64,000 nucleotides of DNA from Actinomycetota bacterium (GTDB lineage Bacteria; Actinomycetota; Actinomycetes; Actinomycetales; Dermatophilaceae). The notes beneath the pieces were generated by a model that saw only the letters and a program-made list of their open reading frames with translations, had not been told where the DNA came from and did not search any database. Position 1 is the first letter of the stretch; every line of letters starts with the position of its first letter. The translations under genes were made by a program, and so were the position numbers. The stretch covers positions 52,948 to 116,947 of the forward strand of contig JAIUOP010000008.1 in assembly GCA_020161815.1 (NCBI GenBank). The letters are read 5' to 3'. Below are positions 8,648 to 17,812 of the stretch, piece after piece.

Positions 8648-10306
8648 TCACTTCAGCGAGACCGACGGGAGGTCGATGGTGCCGAACGCGGTGATCTTGA
8701 CGTTGGTGACCTTGTCGGACCAACCCATGGTGGTCTTGCCGTACCACATCGGGATGGACGGGAAGTCGTTGGCGAGCATCGCCTCGGCCTCCTGGTACAG
8801 CTTGTTCGACTCGGCGGAGTCGGTCGCGGCAGCGGCCTCCTCGAGCTTCTTGTCGAACGCGGGGTTGCTGTAGTCACCGTCGTTGGAGGACGCGCCGGTC
8901 TTGAAGATCGGGGCGAGGAAGTTCTCGATCGACGGGTAGTCCATCTGCCAGCCGGTGCGGAACATGCCCTTCATCTCACGACCGCGGATCTGGCCACGGA
9001 AGGTCTTGAAGTCGACGACGCCGACAGCCTGGCAGTCGACACCCGTGGCGTTCTTGATCGAGTTGCAGGTCGCCTCGGTCCAGTCCTTGTGCGACGCGTC
9101 AGCGTTGTAGGACAGGGTGATCGGCGGGGTCTTGAAGCCGCCGGCAGCCTCGAGGGCGGACTTGGCCTTGGCCGCGTCGAACGTGCAGTACTCGCCACAC
9201 TGGTCGGCCTTGTAGCCGTCGACGACCGGGGAGACCCAGCCGGTGGCGGGAACACGCGTGTTGTTGAAGATCTGCTTGATGATCTCCTCGCGGTTGATCG
9301 CCATCGAGATCGCCTGGCGGACCTTGGGGTCGGCGTACGCCGGGTCGACGGTCGCCGGCGCGAAGGTGATCGTCTGGATGACGCCGGTCTCCTTCTGCGC
9401 GTTGCGGTCGGGGAGGTCGGCCTTGTACTTGTCGTCGATCATCGCCGAGGTCGGGATCTCGTCGGTGATGTCGAGCTGGTTGGCGATGACGTCGTTGTAG
9501 GCGGCGTCGCTGTCCTGGTAGATCTTGAAGGTGATCTGGTCCAGGTTGCCGGCGAACTTGCCCGAGTAGTCGGCGAACTTCTTCAGGACGATGGACTGGT
9601 TCTTGGTCCAGCTCTCGACCTGGTAGGGGCCGGCACCGATCGGCTTCTCACCGTAGGCCGCCGGGTCCTTGAAGAAGGAGTCGGGGAGCGGCGAGAACGC
9701 CGAGTAGCCGAGGCGGACGGGAAGGTTCGAGACCTTCTCCGTGGTCTTGATGGTGAAGGTGTGGTCGTCGACGACCTTCAGGCCGGTCATCGTCTCGGCC
9801 TTGGCCGCGCCGGTGTCGGCGCAGGGGTCGTCGCCCTCACCGGTGCACTGGGTGTCGCCGTAGCCCTCGATCGGCTCCATGAAGTAGCCGGAGGCCTGGG
9901 CGTTCTTGCCCGCGGCGGCGTAGTTCCAGGCGTCGACGAAGTTCTTGGCGAGCACCTCGGTGCCGTCCTGGAACTTGTAGCCCTTCTTGAGCTTGACCGT
10001 GAAGTTCTGGTTGTCCTCGGTCTCGATGGACTCGGCGATGTCCATCTCCGGCTTGGCGTCCTCGGCGTTGTAGTGGACCAGCTTGGCCGCGAACGCGTCG
10101 ATGACGTTGCCACCACAGGTCTCCGTGGTGTTGCTCGGGATGAGCGGGTTCTCCGGGTTGCATCCGCGGATGGTGATCTCCCCACCCGTCTTGCCGGCAG
10201 CCGTGCTGCCGTCTCCGCTGCTGCTGTCGCCGCCGCCGCAACCGGCAGCGAGCAGGGCTGCGGCCGACATGACGGCCACGGCCACCGTGCGAGTGGTTCC
10301 CCGCAT
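8648..10306 (-). CDS. oppA: oligopeptide/dipeptide ABC transporter substrate-binding lipoprotein
   Basis: A 552-residue SBP_bac_5 family protein. The signal peptide MRGTTRTVAVAVMSAAAL leads to a lipobox LAAGC with Cys23 as the lipidation site, then a Gly/Ser-rich linker, so it is tethered to the outer face of the membrane. Conserved family segments include PVRLGYSAFSPLPDSFFKDP, GAGPYQVESW and AISMAINREEI. AGGAGG lies 7 bases before the ATG at 10306, ruling out an upstream in-frame ATG that would bury the signal peptide. Substrate is probably peptides, by family. The 220 bases upstream include an AT-rich patch (ATATAA near 10412) that may be promoter DNA. Confidence 0.93.
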   Translation of the reverse strand: MRGTTRTVAVAVMSAAALLAAGCGGGDSSSGDGSTAAGKTGGEITIRGCNPENPLIPSNTTETCGGNVIDAFAAKLVHYNAEDAKPEMDIAESIETEDNQNFTVKLKKGYKFQDGTEVLAKNFVDAWNYAAAGKNAQASGYFMEPIEGYGDTQCTGEGDDPCADTGAAKAETMTGLKVVDDHTFTIKTTEKVSNLPVRLGYSAFSPLPDSFFKDPAAYGEKPIGAGPYQVESWTKNQSIVLKKFADYSGKFAGNLDQITFKIYQDSDAAYNDVIANQLDITDEIPTSAMIDDKYKADLPDRNAQKETGVIQTITFAPATVDPAYADPKVRQAISMAINREEIIKQIFNNTRVPATGWVSPVVDGYKADQCGEYCTFDAAKAKSALEAAGGFKTPPITLSYNADASHKDWTEATCNSIKNATGVDCQAVGVVDFKTFRGQIRGREMKGMFRTGWQMDYPSIENFLAPIFKTGASSNDGDYSNPAFDKKLEEAAAATDSAESNKLYQEAEAMLANDFPSIPMWYGKTTMGWSDKVTNVKITAFGTIDLPSVSLK

Positions 10307-10527
10307 GGATGTCCTCCTGTGTTTGTCTCCACCCTCACGTCGGGGTGGCACTGACTCGACGGGACCCGGTCGGGCCCCGCGCATGCAGCACCCACGGGCA
10401 CCGCGACCTCCATATAAGTCGACGGAGGAGCCAAAGAGGGCACTGGCGTGACCAACTTGATCCGATTGTGACGTTCCAGTAGCAAAGCGTCATGGGGCCG
10501 GTGGGGCCAGCCGCTAGCGTGGGCCAG

Positions 10528-11310
10528 GTGACCAGCTATGACGACGACCTCCGCCTCGCCCACGTCCTGGCCGACGCCGTCGAGCGCGTCACCCTGCCCC
10601 GCTTCCGCGCCCAGGACCTCACCGTCGCCGCGAAGCCGGACCTGACGCTGGTCACGGATGCGGACCGCTCCGCCGAGGAGCTGATCCGCGCCCAGCTGGG
10701 GCGCTCCCGACCGCGGGACGCCGTCGTGGGTGAGGAGTACGGCACGACCGGCCACGGGCCACGGCGCTGGGTGGTGGACCCGATCGACGGCACCCACAAC
10801 TTCGTCCGCGGCGTGCCGGTGTGGGCCACCCTCATCAGCCTGATCGTCGACGACGCGCCCGTGCTCGGGCTGGTCGCCGCCCCCGCCCTGGGTCGGCGGT
10901 GGTGGGCCGCCGTCGGGTCGGGCGCGTGGGCCGGCCGGAGCCTGACGTCGGCGCAGCGGATCTCGGTCTCCGAGGTCTCGCGCCTCGAGGACGCCAGCCT
11001 GTCGCTCGCCTCGGTGACGAGCTGGGATGCCGTCGGGCGCACCGAAGCGGTGCTGGACCTCGCGCGCACCTGCTGGCGCGAGCGCGGGTTCGGGGACTTC
11101 TGGTCCTACATGCTCCTGGCCGAGGGCGCCCTCGACATCGCCGCCGAGCCCGAGCTCGCCCTCTACGACATGGCCGCCCTCGTCCCGATCGTCACCGAGG
11201 CCGGGGGCCGGTTCAGCTCGCTGTCCGGGGTCGACGGACCGTTCGGGGGCAACGCGCTGGCCACGAACGGCTGGCTCCACGACGCGGTCCTGGACCGCAT
11301 CGGCCTGTAG
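10528..11310 (+). CDS. hisN: histidinol-phosphatase, inositol monophosphatase family
   Basis: A 260-residue metal-dependent phosphatase. The family motifs are WVVDPIDGTHNFVRG (metal-binding Asp residues, about 84-98), LVTDADRSAEELI and GEEYG upstream, and YDMAALVPIVTEAGG near residue 214. Actinobacterial members with this pattern dephosphorylate histidinol phosphate in histidine synthesis; closely related inositol monophosphatases cannot be excluded. GTG at 10528 is chosen because TAGCGT ends seven bases before it (leaderless) and the protein then starts VTSYDDDLRLAHVLAD; an ATG at 10492 would add 12 residues. In many actinobacteria this gene directly follows rsgA. Confidence 0.85.
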   Translation: MTSYDDDLRLAHVLADAVERVTLPRFRAQDLTVAAKPDLTLVTDADRSAEELIRAQLGRSRPRDAVVGEEYGTTGHGPRRWVVDPIDGTHNFVRGVPVWATLISLIVDDAPVLGLVAAPALGRRWWAAVGSGAWAGRSLTSAQRISVSEVSRLEDASLSLASVTSWDAVGRTEAVLDLARTCWRERGFGDFWSYMLLAEGALDIAAEPELALYDMAALVPIVTEAGGRFSSLSGVDGPFGGNALATNGWLHDAVLDRIGL

Positions 11311-12648
11311 TCAGGAGCGCACCAGCTGGATCGGCCCGACGCCGCTGGCCCGGAGCGGCTCGAACACGGTCTCGGCGTCGGCGACGAGGACGATCGACCA
11401 CCCGTCCACACCGAGCCGAGCCATCGCGGACGACAGGTCGTCCGGGACGAGCGCCTGCATCGCCGCCATGCTCCGTTCGGGCTGGTCCAGGGGCAGGCCT
11501 TCGAGCGCGAGGGCGGCGAACTCGTCGGCCACGGCGTCCGAGGTCCCCCACCGGCCCGGTTGGGCGCGCGTGATGAAGTCGACCCCACGCGCCAGCTCGG
11601 GGGCGGCGAAGCCCTCCCGGGCACGGTCCAGCTCGCCGAGCAGCAGGGTGAGCGCCTCGGCGGTGACCTCCCGACGCACCGACCCGGACACGACGAAGGA
11701 CCCCCCGACCGCGCGCGGTCGCATGGCCGCCCGGATCCCGTAGGTGTAGCCCTTGTCCTCCCGCAGGAGGGCATCGATCCGGGCGTTGGGGGAACCGCCG
11801 ATGAGGTAGGCCAGCACCGGGAAGGCGGCCCACTGCTCGTCGGAGCGACCGGGTGCCGGGCACCCGATGGCGAACTCGCTCTGCACCGACCCGGGCCGGT
11901 CGACCAGGACGATGCGCGCCGCGTCGGGCGCGGGCTCGGGAGCCACCGCCCGGGCCGCCACGCCCGTCGCCTGCCACCGGCCCAAGGTGTCGCCGACCAG
12001 GGCGGGCACGTCCAGGCCGCGCAGGTTGCCGCTCACGACGAGCGTGGACCCGGCGGGCAGGACGCGTGCGTGGCGCGCCCGCAGCACCTCACGGTCGATC
12101 GCCTCGATGGTCTCGGGGCGCCCGGCCGTCGGACGAGAGGCGCGGCACCGCGGCGACCACATCGTGGCGATCAGCTCGCGCGCGGCGCGGTGGGGCGCCG
12201 AGCTGCTCTCGTGGTCGTACTCCGCGACCCGGTTCCGCAGGACCCGCCGCACCTCGCTCTCGGGCAGGAGCGGCTCGGCGAGAGCATCGGCGAGCAGGGC
12301 GAGTGCTGCGGCGAGGTGCCGCGCCGGGACATCGAGGTCCACGCTGAGGCCGCCCTCGACCACGCCGGCCCCCAGGACGGCGCCGTGGCGCTCGAGCGCG
12401 AGGGCGAACTCCTCCGGGCCCAGGCCGCCGGCGCCCTCGTCGAGGAGCCGGGCCAGCATCGCGGTGGCGCCCTCGTGGGCGGGATCCTCCTCGGAGAGGG
12501 AGACGGGCACGACGGTGCGGCAGGCGATGACCTCCTGCCCCGGCAGGTCGAGGGTCAGCAGCCGGAGTCCGTTGTCGAGGATGACCTCCCGCGGCCGCGG
12601 CTGGTGCCAGGGGCCGGGGGCGGTGACCTCGGGTCGAGGGGTGCTCAC
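11311..12648 (-). CDS. M16 family peptidase-like protein, non-catalytic subunit
   Basis: A 445-residue protein with the two-domain M16 fold pattern (N-terminal REVILDNGLRLLTLD; C-terminal FAIGCPAPGRSDEQWAAF; GGSPNARIDALLREDKGYTYGIRA, typical of the substrate-pocket domain). Where active members have HxxEH it reads HEGATAM, so the zinc site is missing. Paired M16 proteins often form a heterodimer in which one subunit lacks zinc. Its start overlaps the stop of the active partner by ATGA. Confidence 0.88.
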   Translation of the reverse strand: MSTPRPEVTAPGPWHQPRPREVILDNGLRLLTLDLPGQEVIACRTVVPVSLSEEDPAHEGATAMLARLLDEGAGGLGPEEFALALERHGAVLGAGVVEGGLSVDLDVPARHLAAALALLADALAEPLLPESEVRRVLRNRVAEYDHESSSAPHRAARELIATMWSPRCRASRPTAGRPETIEAIDREVLRARHARVLPAGSTLVVSGNLRGLDVPALVGDTLGRWQATGVAARAVAPEPAPDAARIVLVDRPGSVQSEFAIGCPAPGRSDEQWAAFPVLAYLIGGSPNARIDALLREDKGYTYGIRAAMRPRAVGGSFVVSGSVRREVTAEALTLLLGELDRAREGFAAPELARGVDFITRAQPGRWGTSDAVADEFAALALEGLPLDQPERSMAAMQALVPDDLSSAMARLGVDGWSIVLVADAETVFEPLRASGVGPIQLVRS

Positions 12649-13922
12649 TGGTCCTCTCCCTCCCTCAGGTGCGCGACGACGACGCGCTGGTCCGGGTGCA
12701 GGTGCTCGGCCGCCGCGTCACGGATCTGGTCGGCCGTGACGGCCAGGACGTCGTCCAGGTGCCGGTTGACCAACCCGGGATCGTCGTGGAGGAGCGCATA
12801 GTGGCTGATCAGGTCGGCCCGCTCGTCCTGGGCGGCGAGGGCGGTGAGGAAGGCGCGCTCGGTCTGGGCCCGGGCGGCGTCGAGCTCGTCCGGGGTCGGC
12901 CCCTCGGCCGCCAGGCGCAGCAGCTCCTCGACCACGACCGCCTCCACGCCGTGCGGGTCGACACCCGGCGCGACGTCGAGGGTGAGGAAGCCGATCGAGG
13001 CGCCGTCGACCAGCCCCCAGGCGGTCGCACGGACGCTCAGGGCCTCTTGACTTCCCCGGACCAGGCGACGCACCAGGCGCGAGGAGGCGAGTCCACCGAG
13101 GACGTCGAGGGCCAGGGCGGCCGCGTGGAACTGGGGGGTCTGGTCCACCGGGAGCCGGAAGCCGATGGTGAGCCGGTCGTGCGGGACGGCGCCGACCCGC
13201 TCGAAGCGGCGGGGTGCCTCCAGCCGGGCGGGGACCGCTGGAGGGCGAGGCACCGGCGTCGCGGACGCCGGGAGGGGTCCGAAGAACTTCTCGGCCGCGG
13301 CGAAGCCCTCCTCGGCCGTGAGGTCCCCGCACAGGGTCAGCACCATGTTGTTGGGGCCGTACCACCGTCGGAAGAACGCGTGCACGTCCTCCAGGGTGGC
13401 CGCGTCGAGGTCGTCCATCGACCCGATCGTCGCGTGGTGGTAGGGATGGCCCTCGGGGAACAGCACGGCATACAGGTCCGGGAGCATCTGGCCATACGGC
13501 GGGTTGTCGTAACGCTGGCGCTTCTCCTCCTTGACCACGTCGCGCTGGTTGTCGAGGTTGGCCTGGTTGACCGCGTCGAGCAGCCTCCCGTGCCGATCCG
13601 CCTCGAGCCAGAGCGCGAGGTCGAGCGCGCCCGTGGGCACGGTCTCGAAGTAGTTGCTGCGGTCGAACCAGGTCGTGGCGTTGAGGCGCGCGCCCACGGC
13701 GAGCAGGGCCTCGAAGTGCTCCCCCGAGGCGACGTTCTGCGACCCCTGGAACATCAGGTGCTCGAAGAGGTGGGCGAAGCCGGTGCGACCCGCGACCTCG
13801 TGCCGGGACCCCACTCCGACCCAGATGTTGACGGTGACCGTCGGCACGAGCGGGTCCGGCGAGACGATGACCCGCAGGCCGTTGGGCAGCGTTCGCTCGT
13901 GGAGGGGGTAGTCCAAGGGCAT
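12645..13922 (-). CDS. M16 family zinc metallopeptidase, catalytic subunit
   Basis: A 425-residue peptidase starting MPLDYPLHERTLPNGLRVIV. The inverted zinc motif HLFEH is present in GFAHLFEHLMFQGSQN near residue 50, and the third ligand is likely the Glu in NQRDVVKEEKRQRYDNPPYG. ATG at 13922 is preferred over a GTG three codons upstream because TAGGGT followed by GGGCGCC stands directly before it, the leaderless arrangement. It forms an operon with the inactive M16 subunit. Confidence 0.92.
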   Translation of the reverse strand: MPLDYPLHERTLPNGLRVIVSPDPLVPTVTVNIWVGVGSRHEVAGRTGFAHLFEHLMFQGSQNVASGEHFEALLAVGARLNATTWFDRSNYFETVPTGALDLALWLEADRHGRLLDAVNQANLDNQRDVVKEEKRQRYDNPPYGQMLPDLYAVLFPEGHPYHHATIGSMDDLDAATLEDVHAFFRRWYGPNNMVLTLCGDLTAEEGFAAAEKFFGPLPASATPVPRPPAVPARLEAPRRFERVGAVPHDRLTIGFRLPVDQTPQFHAAALALDVLGGLASSRLVRRLVRGSQEALSVRATAWGLVDGASIGFLTLDVAPGVDPHGVEAVVVEELLRLAAEGPTPDELDAARAQTERAFLTALAAQDERADLISHYALLHDDPGLVNRHLDDVLAVTADQIRDAAAEHLHPDQRVVVAHLREGEDQ

Positions 13923-13947
13923 GGCGCCCACCCTACGGTCCCGACGC

Positions 13948-13982
13948 AGAACTCCCCGGACCCATCGGGTCCGGGGAGTTCT
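13948..13982 (-). terminator. intrinsic terminator after the initiator tRNA
   Basis: A perfect 16-base stem, AGAACTCCCCGGACCC against GGGTCCGGGGAGTTCT, with an ATC loop. It starts 5 bases past the CCA end of the tRNA on the reverse strand, and lies about 10 bases before the -10 box of the M16 operon. Confidence 0.8.
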
Positions 13983-13986
13983 GGCG

Positions 13987-14063
13987 TGGTAGCGGGGGCA
14001 GGATTTGAACCTGCGACCTCCGGGTTATGAGCCCGGCGAGCTACCGAGCTGCTCCACCCCGCG
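13987..14063 (-). tRNA. tRNA-fMet (CAT), initiator
   Basis: A 77-base gene with CCA encoded. The 5' end CGCGGGG has a mismatched first acceptor pair, a hallmark of bacterial initiators. The anticodon arm reads CGGGCTCATAACCCG, with three consecutive G:C pairs below the CAT anticodon, also initiator-specific. The T-arm is GCAGGTTCAAATCCTGC. A terminator hairpin follows at once. Confidence 0.95.
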
Positions 14064-14137
14064 TCGAGTGAACAACCTTGCGGCTGCTCGGTTCCACGAG
14101 GTTACGTGATGGTCCGCGCCATTCCAAATCCTCACCG

Positions 14138-17100
14138 TCACGGGGTCGGTGAGGGCGTGGGAGAGGGCGTGGCCGCCGGTGCGGGCGTCACCTCCGGCAG
14201 GCCCTGGGCCGCCGCGGCGACGGCGTTGATGGCGGCCTCCAGCCGCTTCTGGGCTTCGCCGTATGCCGCGAAGTCACCCTTCGCGAGCGCCTCCTGCCCT
14301 GCGGCATACGCCGCCTGGGCCTCGGCCACGGCGGCACTGAGGGCGGTGACGTCCCCGCCCCCGGTGGCTGGCGGCGTGCTCGTGCCCGGCGTGTCGGTGC
14401 CGGCATCCCCGGAGGTGGCCCCGGAGTTGCCGCCGAAGAGGCCGTCGAGGGCCTGGTCGAGCGTCTCGCCCCAGGCGACCTTCTTGCCGAAGACCACGGC
14501 GGTGGCCTTGATCTGCGGGAACGATCCGCCCTCCTTGGAGGCCTGGACGTACATCGGCTGGACGTAGAGCAGGCCGCCGCCGACCGGCAGGGTGAGCAGG
14601 TTCCCGAAGGTGAACAGCTTGCCGGACTGGCTGTTCTGGGTGATGAACTGGCTCAGGTTGAGCGGCTCGGCCGGGCTCTGCGAGCGCTCGGTCGAGACCT
14701 TGATCTGGTTCTGGATCTGGCCCGGCCCGTCGACGGCCGAGGCCCGCGGCAGCTCGAGCAGCCGCAGGGTCCCGTAGTCCGCGGACGGCTTCCCGGCGAC
14801 GGCCCCGGCGTCGGCGTCGACCGCGAGGAACCCGCGCAGGATCTCGCGGCCCGAGCCGGTCGGGATGAAGGTCGTGGTGAGCGAGAAGGTCGGGGCCTCC
14901 TGGTCCGGCATCGCCAGCGACTGGTAGTAGGGGGGCTGGTCCTGGGTGTCGTGGGTCGGGTCCTTCGGCACCCGCCAGAAGTCCTGTCCGGTGTAGAAGG
15001 ACTCCGCGTCGGTCACGTGGTACTTCGTGAGCAGCTGGCGCTGCACCTTGAACAGGTCCTGCGGGTAGCGCACGTGCGACATCAGCTGCGCGGAGATCTC
15101 CGAGATCGGGCGCACCGAGCCGGGGAAGGCGCCCTCCCAGGCCTTGAGGATGGGATCCTCGGTGTCCCAGCCGTAGAGCCGGACGGTGCCGTCGAAGGCG
15201 TCGACGGTGGCCTTGACCGAGTTGCGGATGTAGTTGATCCGGCCGGTGTTGATGCTGATGACGCGGGACTGCTCGCTCACCGAGTCCGAGGTGGCGTCGG
15301 CCAGGTCGGTCAGGCGCGAGTTGGGGTAGCGGTCGGTCGTGGTGTAGCCGTCGACGATCCACTGGATCCGCCCGTCGACGACGGCCGGATAGCTGTTGCC
15401 GTCGAGGGTGAGCCACGGCGCGACGCGCTCGACGCGCTCCTTCGGGGAGCGGTGGTCGAGCATCCGCGAGGCCTCGTTGACCTGGTCGGAGAGGATCAGC
15501 TTGGGCTCGCGGTACTTGGCGGCGTAGGCGAGCTTGCCCAGGAAGGACCCCATCGCCACACCGCCCGTGCCGGTGTACGTGACGCTCTTCTGGCCGCCGG
15601 CGCCGGCGTCGTCGGGGTAGTCGAACTCGCGCGGGGCGGCACCGGCCGGGGCGCCGACGACGGAGTACGTCGGCGACTCCTCGCCGAAGTAGACGCGCGG
15701 CTCGTAGGAGTCGAAGGCGGCGCTCGCGCCGTCGAGCCCACCGGAGAAGAAGACCGGGTCACCCTCGGGCGTGCGCTTGTTGCCGTAGGCGCCGACGAAC
15801 CCGAAGCCGTGGGTGTAGACCGTGTGGTCATTGACCCAGTTCCGCTGTGCCGCAGGGACTCCCGAGAGCCGCAGCTCTCGCACGGCGACGACGGAGTCGT
15901 AGACCGTGCCGTCGATGGCGTAGCGGTCGACGTCGAGGCTGTCGGGGAAGGCGTAGTACTGGCGCAGCCCCTCGAACTGCTGGAAGGTCCGCGAGACGAC
16001 GGACGGGTCGACGAGCCGGATCCCCGGGATCGTCTCGGCGCTGTCCCGCAGCTGACCCGGCTGGGCGTCGGTCGTCGCGGCATACGCCGTCGTCCGGATC
16101 GTGTCGAGCCCGTATGCCGCGCGCGTCGCCGTGATGTTGCGCGCGATGTACTTCGCCTCGAGCGAGCGCTCCGAGGGCCGGACCTTCAGCGACTGGACGA
16201 GCGCGGGGTAGATGGTGCCGACGAGGATCGCGGTGATCGTGAGCAGGGCGACGCCGATGACCGGCAGCCGGAGGCTTCGGGTGAACATCGAGGCGACGAA
16301 GAAGAGGGCGCACATCACCGCGGCGGCGGCCAGGATCGTCCGCGTCGGCAGGACCGCGTGGTCACCGGTGTAGGTGACGCCGGTGATGAGGTTGGAGTCC
16401 TGCGTGGTCAGGGTGTAGCGGTCCAGCCAGTAGGCGGCTGCCCGCACGAGTGCGAGGGCTGCACCGAGCACGCCGACGTGCACCAGGGCCGCGCGCGTCG
16501 ACGGCCCGCGCCCGGGCAGCTGGAGACCGCCGTAGACATAGTGCGTGAAGAGCGCCGCGGCGAGGGAGAGGACGAGGACGACGGTGACGAAGCTGACGAG
16601 GAAGCGCAGCCACGGCAGGGTGAAGACGTAGAAGCCGACGTCGAGGCCGAACTGCTCGTCCTTGCGCCCGAAGGGCACGCCGTTGAGCCAGAGAAGGACG
16701 GTCTGCCAGGACCCCATGGCCGCGGCGCCGGCGAGGATGCCCAGGAGCGACGGGACGATGACCAGGCCGATCCGACGCACTGGCTCCAGCGCCCGGCGGT
16801 ACTGCTCGAGGGTCTGCTGGGCGACCGTCACCGGGATGACGAACGGACGCAGCCGGTGGCCGAGGGCCAGGCTGGCCCCGACCGCGAGCGCCATGAGCAG
16901 GAAGCCACCGACGAACAGGCCGGCCTTGGTGAGCAGCTGGGTGGTGAAGACCTGGCGGTAGCCCACGCTGTCGAACCACCAGAGGTCGGTGACGAGCTGG
17001 GCGAGGATCGAGGTGAGGAAGAACAGGACCGCCAGGACGGCGATCGTCGGACCGAGCACGCCCCGGCGGGGCCGCTCGGTGGCCTGGCGGGCAGAGGGCT

Positions 17101-17164
17101 GCTCGCCCTGCTCCCGTCCCTGCTGCTCGTCACCGGACTCCTCGAACCACTCCGGTCCACTCAC
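14138..17164 (-). CDS. UPF0182 family large membrane protein
   Basis: A 1008-residue protein of the COG1615 family, typical length. The N-terminal cytoplasmic 30 residues are Glu/Gln-rich; about seven membrane segments lie between residues 35 and 330, then a large extracellular domain carries conserved segments such as RNITATRAAYGLD, WVNDHTVYTHGFG and RYPQDLFKVQRQLL. The end is an Ala-rich linker (about 920-990) and a Pro/Thr tail. Biological role is not established. It is followed downstream by tRNA-fMet after a 75-base gap. Confidence 0.93.
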   Translation of the reverse strand: MSGPEWFEESGDEQQGREQGEQPSARQATERPRRGVLGPTIAVLAVLFFLTSILAQLVTDLWWFDSVGYRQVFTTQLLTKAGLFVGGFLLMALAVGASLALGHRLRPFVIPVTVAQQTLEQYRRALEPVRRIGLVIVPSLLGILAGAAAMGSWQTVLLWLNGVPFGRKDEQFGLDVGFYVFTLPWLRFLVSFVTVVLVLSLAAALFTHYVYGGLQLPGRGPSTRAALVHVGVLGAALALVRAAAYWLDRYTLTTQDSNLITGVTYTGDHAVLPTRTILAAAAVMCALFFVASMFTRSLRLPVIGVALLTITAILVGTIYPALVQSLKVRPSERSLEAKYIARNITATRAAYGLDTIRTTAYAATTDAQPGQLRDSAETIPGIRLVDPSVVSRTFQQFEGLRQYYAFPDSLDVDRYAIDGTVYDSVVAVRELRLSGVPAAQRNWVNDHTVYTHGFGFVGAYGNKRTPEGDPVFFSGGLDGASAAFDSYEPRVYFGEESPTYSVVGAPAGAAPREFDYPDDAGAGGQKSVTYTGTGGVAMGSFLGKLAYAAKYREPKLILSDQVNEASRMLDHRSPKERVERVAPWLTLDGNSYPAVVDGRIQWIVDGYTTTDRYPNSRLTDLADATSDSVSEQSRVISINTGRINYIRNSVKATVDAFDGTVRLYGWDTEDPILKAWEGAFPGSVRPISEISAQLMSHVRYPQDLFKVQRQLLTKYHVTDAESFYTGQDFWRVPKDPTHDTQDQPPYYQSLAMPDQEAPTFSLTTTFIPTGSGREILRGFLAVDADAGAVAGKPSADYGTLRLLELPRASAVDGPGQIQNQIKVSTERSQSPAEPLNLSQFITQNSQSGKLFTFGNLLTLPVGGGLLYVQPMYVQASKEGGSFPQIKATAVVFGKKVAWGETLDQALDGLFGGNSGATSGDAGTDTPGTSTPPATGGGDVTALSAAVAEAQAAYAAGQEALAKGDFAAYGEAQKRLEAAINAVAAAAQGLPEVTPAPAATPSPTPSPTP

Positions 17165-17279
17165 GACCAGCCTCCACCTGCGACCTGTGGGCCGCTCACG
17201 ACGTCTGCGTACTCCCCCACCAACCTACCCGGGCGCTCCCCCGGCCGACGACCAGCCGCGGATGGGGCACCATGGTCGC

Positions 17280-17810
17280 GTGCCGGCACCGACCTCCACC
17301 ACCGACCCCCTCGACCTCGTCGCCCTGGACATCGAACGCCATGTGGCGGGCGCGGGGTGGGACCAGCCGCTGCGGATGTTCGCCCTGGTCCCGACCGCCG
17401 AGCTCGCCCAACAGGTCCCGGACCTGCTCGGGCCCGGCGGCCCGGCCGACCTCGTGACCGGGGCGCTCTCGGCGGTCGAGCAGGAGGACCTGCCCTCCGG
17501 CGCGGACCTCGAGGCGACCCTCGCCCGCGTGGCCTGGCCGGAGGAGGTGGCCGGCGCCGCGCTCGCGCTCGAGCGGCTCGTCGTCCCGCCGGACGCCGAG
17601 CGCGACCTGCCCAAGGACCCGGCGGCGGCGCTGGACGCCCTGGCCGCCCACCCTGACCGTCGCGACATCCGCCTCGTCGTCGCGGTGTTGCGCGACGGCC
17701 GCAGCTGCTGCCTGCTGCGCCAGCGGGAGCACGACCGGGACGACCGGGTCGCCAAGGGCGAGCAGATCGCGCCCGGCCTCGTGGCAGCGCTGGCCGCGAC
17801 CCTGCTCTGA
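17280..17810 (+). CDS. PPA1309 family protein
   Basis: A 176-residue cytoplasmic protein, Asp/Ala-rich, starting VPAPTSTTDPLDLVALDIER. The combination of LDLVALDIERHV, MFALVPTAEL and DIRLVVAVLRDGRSCCLLR is that of an actinobacterial family of unknown function found next to UPF0182 and the PDZ-Lon protease. GTG at 17280 is chosen because family similarity begins there and there is no ATG in frame. It is divergent from UPF0182 and convergent with the PDZ protease, with a 2-base gap. Confidence 0.75.
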   Translation: MPAPTSTTDPLDLVALDIERHVAGAGWDQPLRMFALVPTAELAQQVPDLLGPGGPADLVTGALSAVEQEDLPSGADLEATLARVAWPEEVAGAALALERLVVPPDAERDLPKDPAAALDALAAHPDRRDIRLVVAVLRDGRSCCLLRQREHDRDDRVAKGEQIAPGLVAALAATLL

Positions 17811-17812
17811 CC

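Noticed and set aside
14951..17656. A 901-codon forward-strand ORF
   Set aside because: Antisense to the well-conserved UPF0182 gene; its product is Arg/Asp/Gly/Val-rich without any domain, typical of mirror reading frames in high-G+C DNA.
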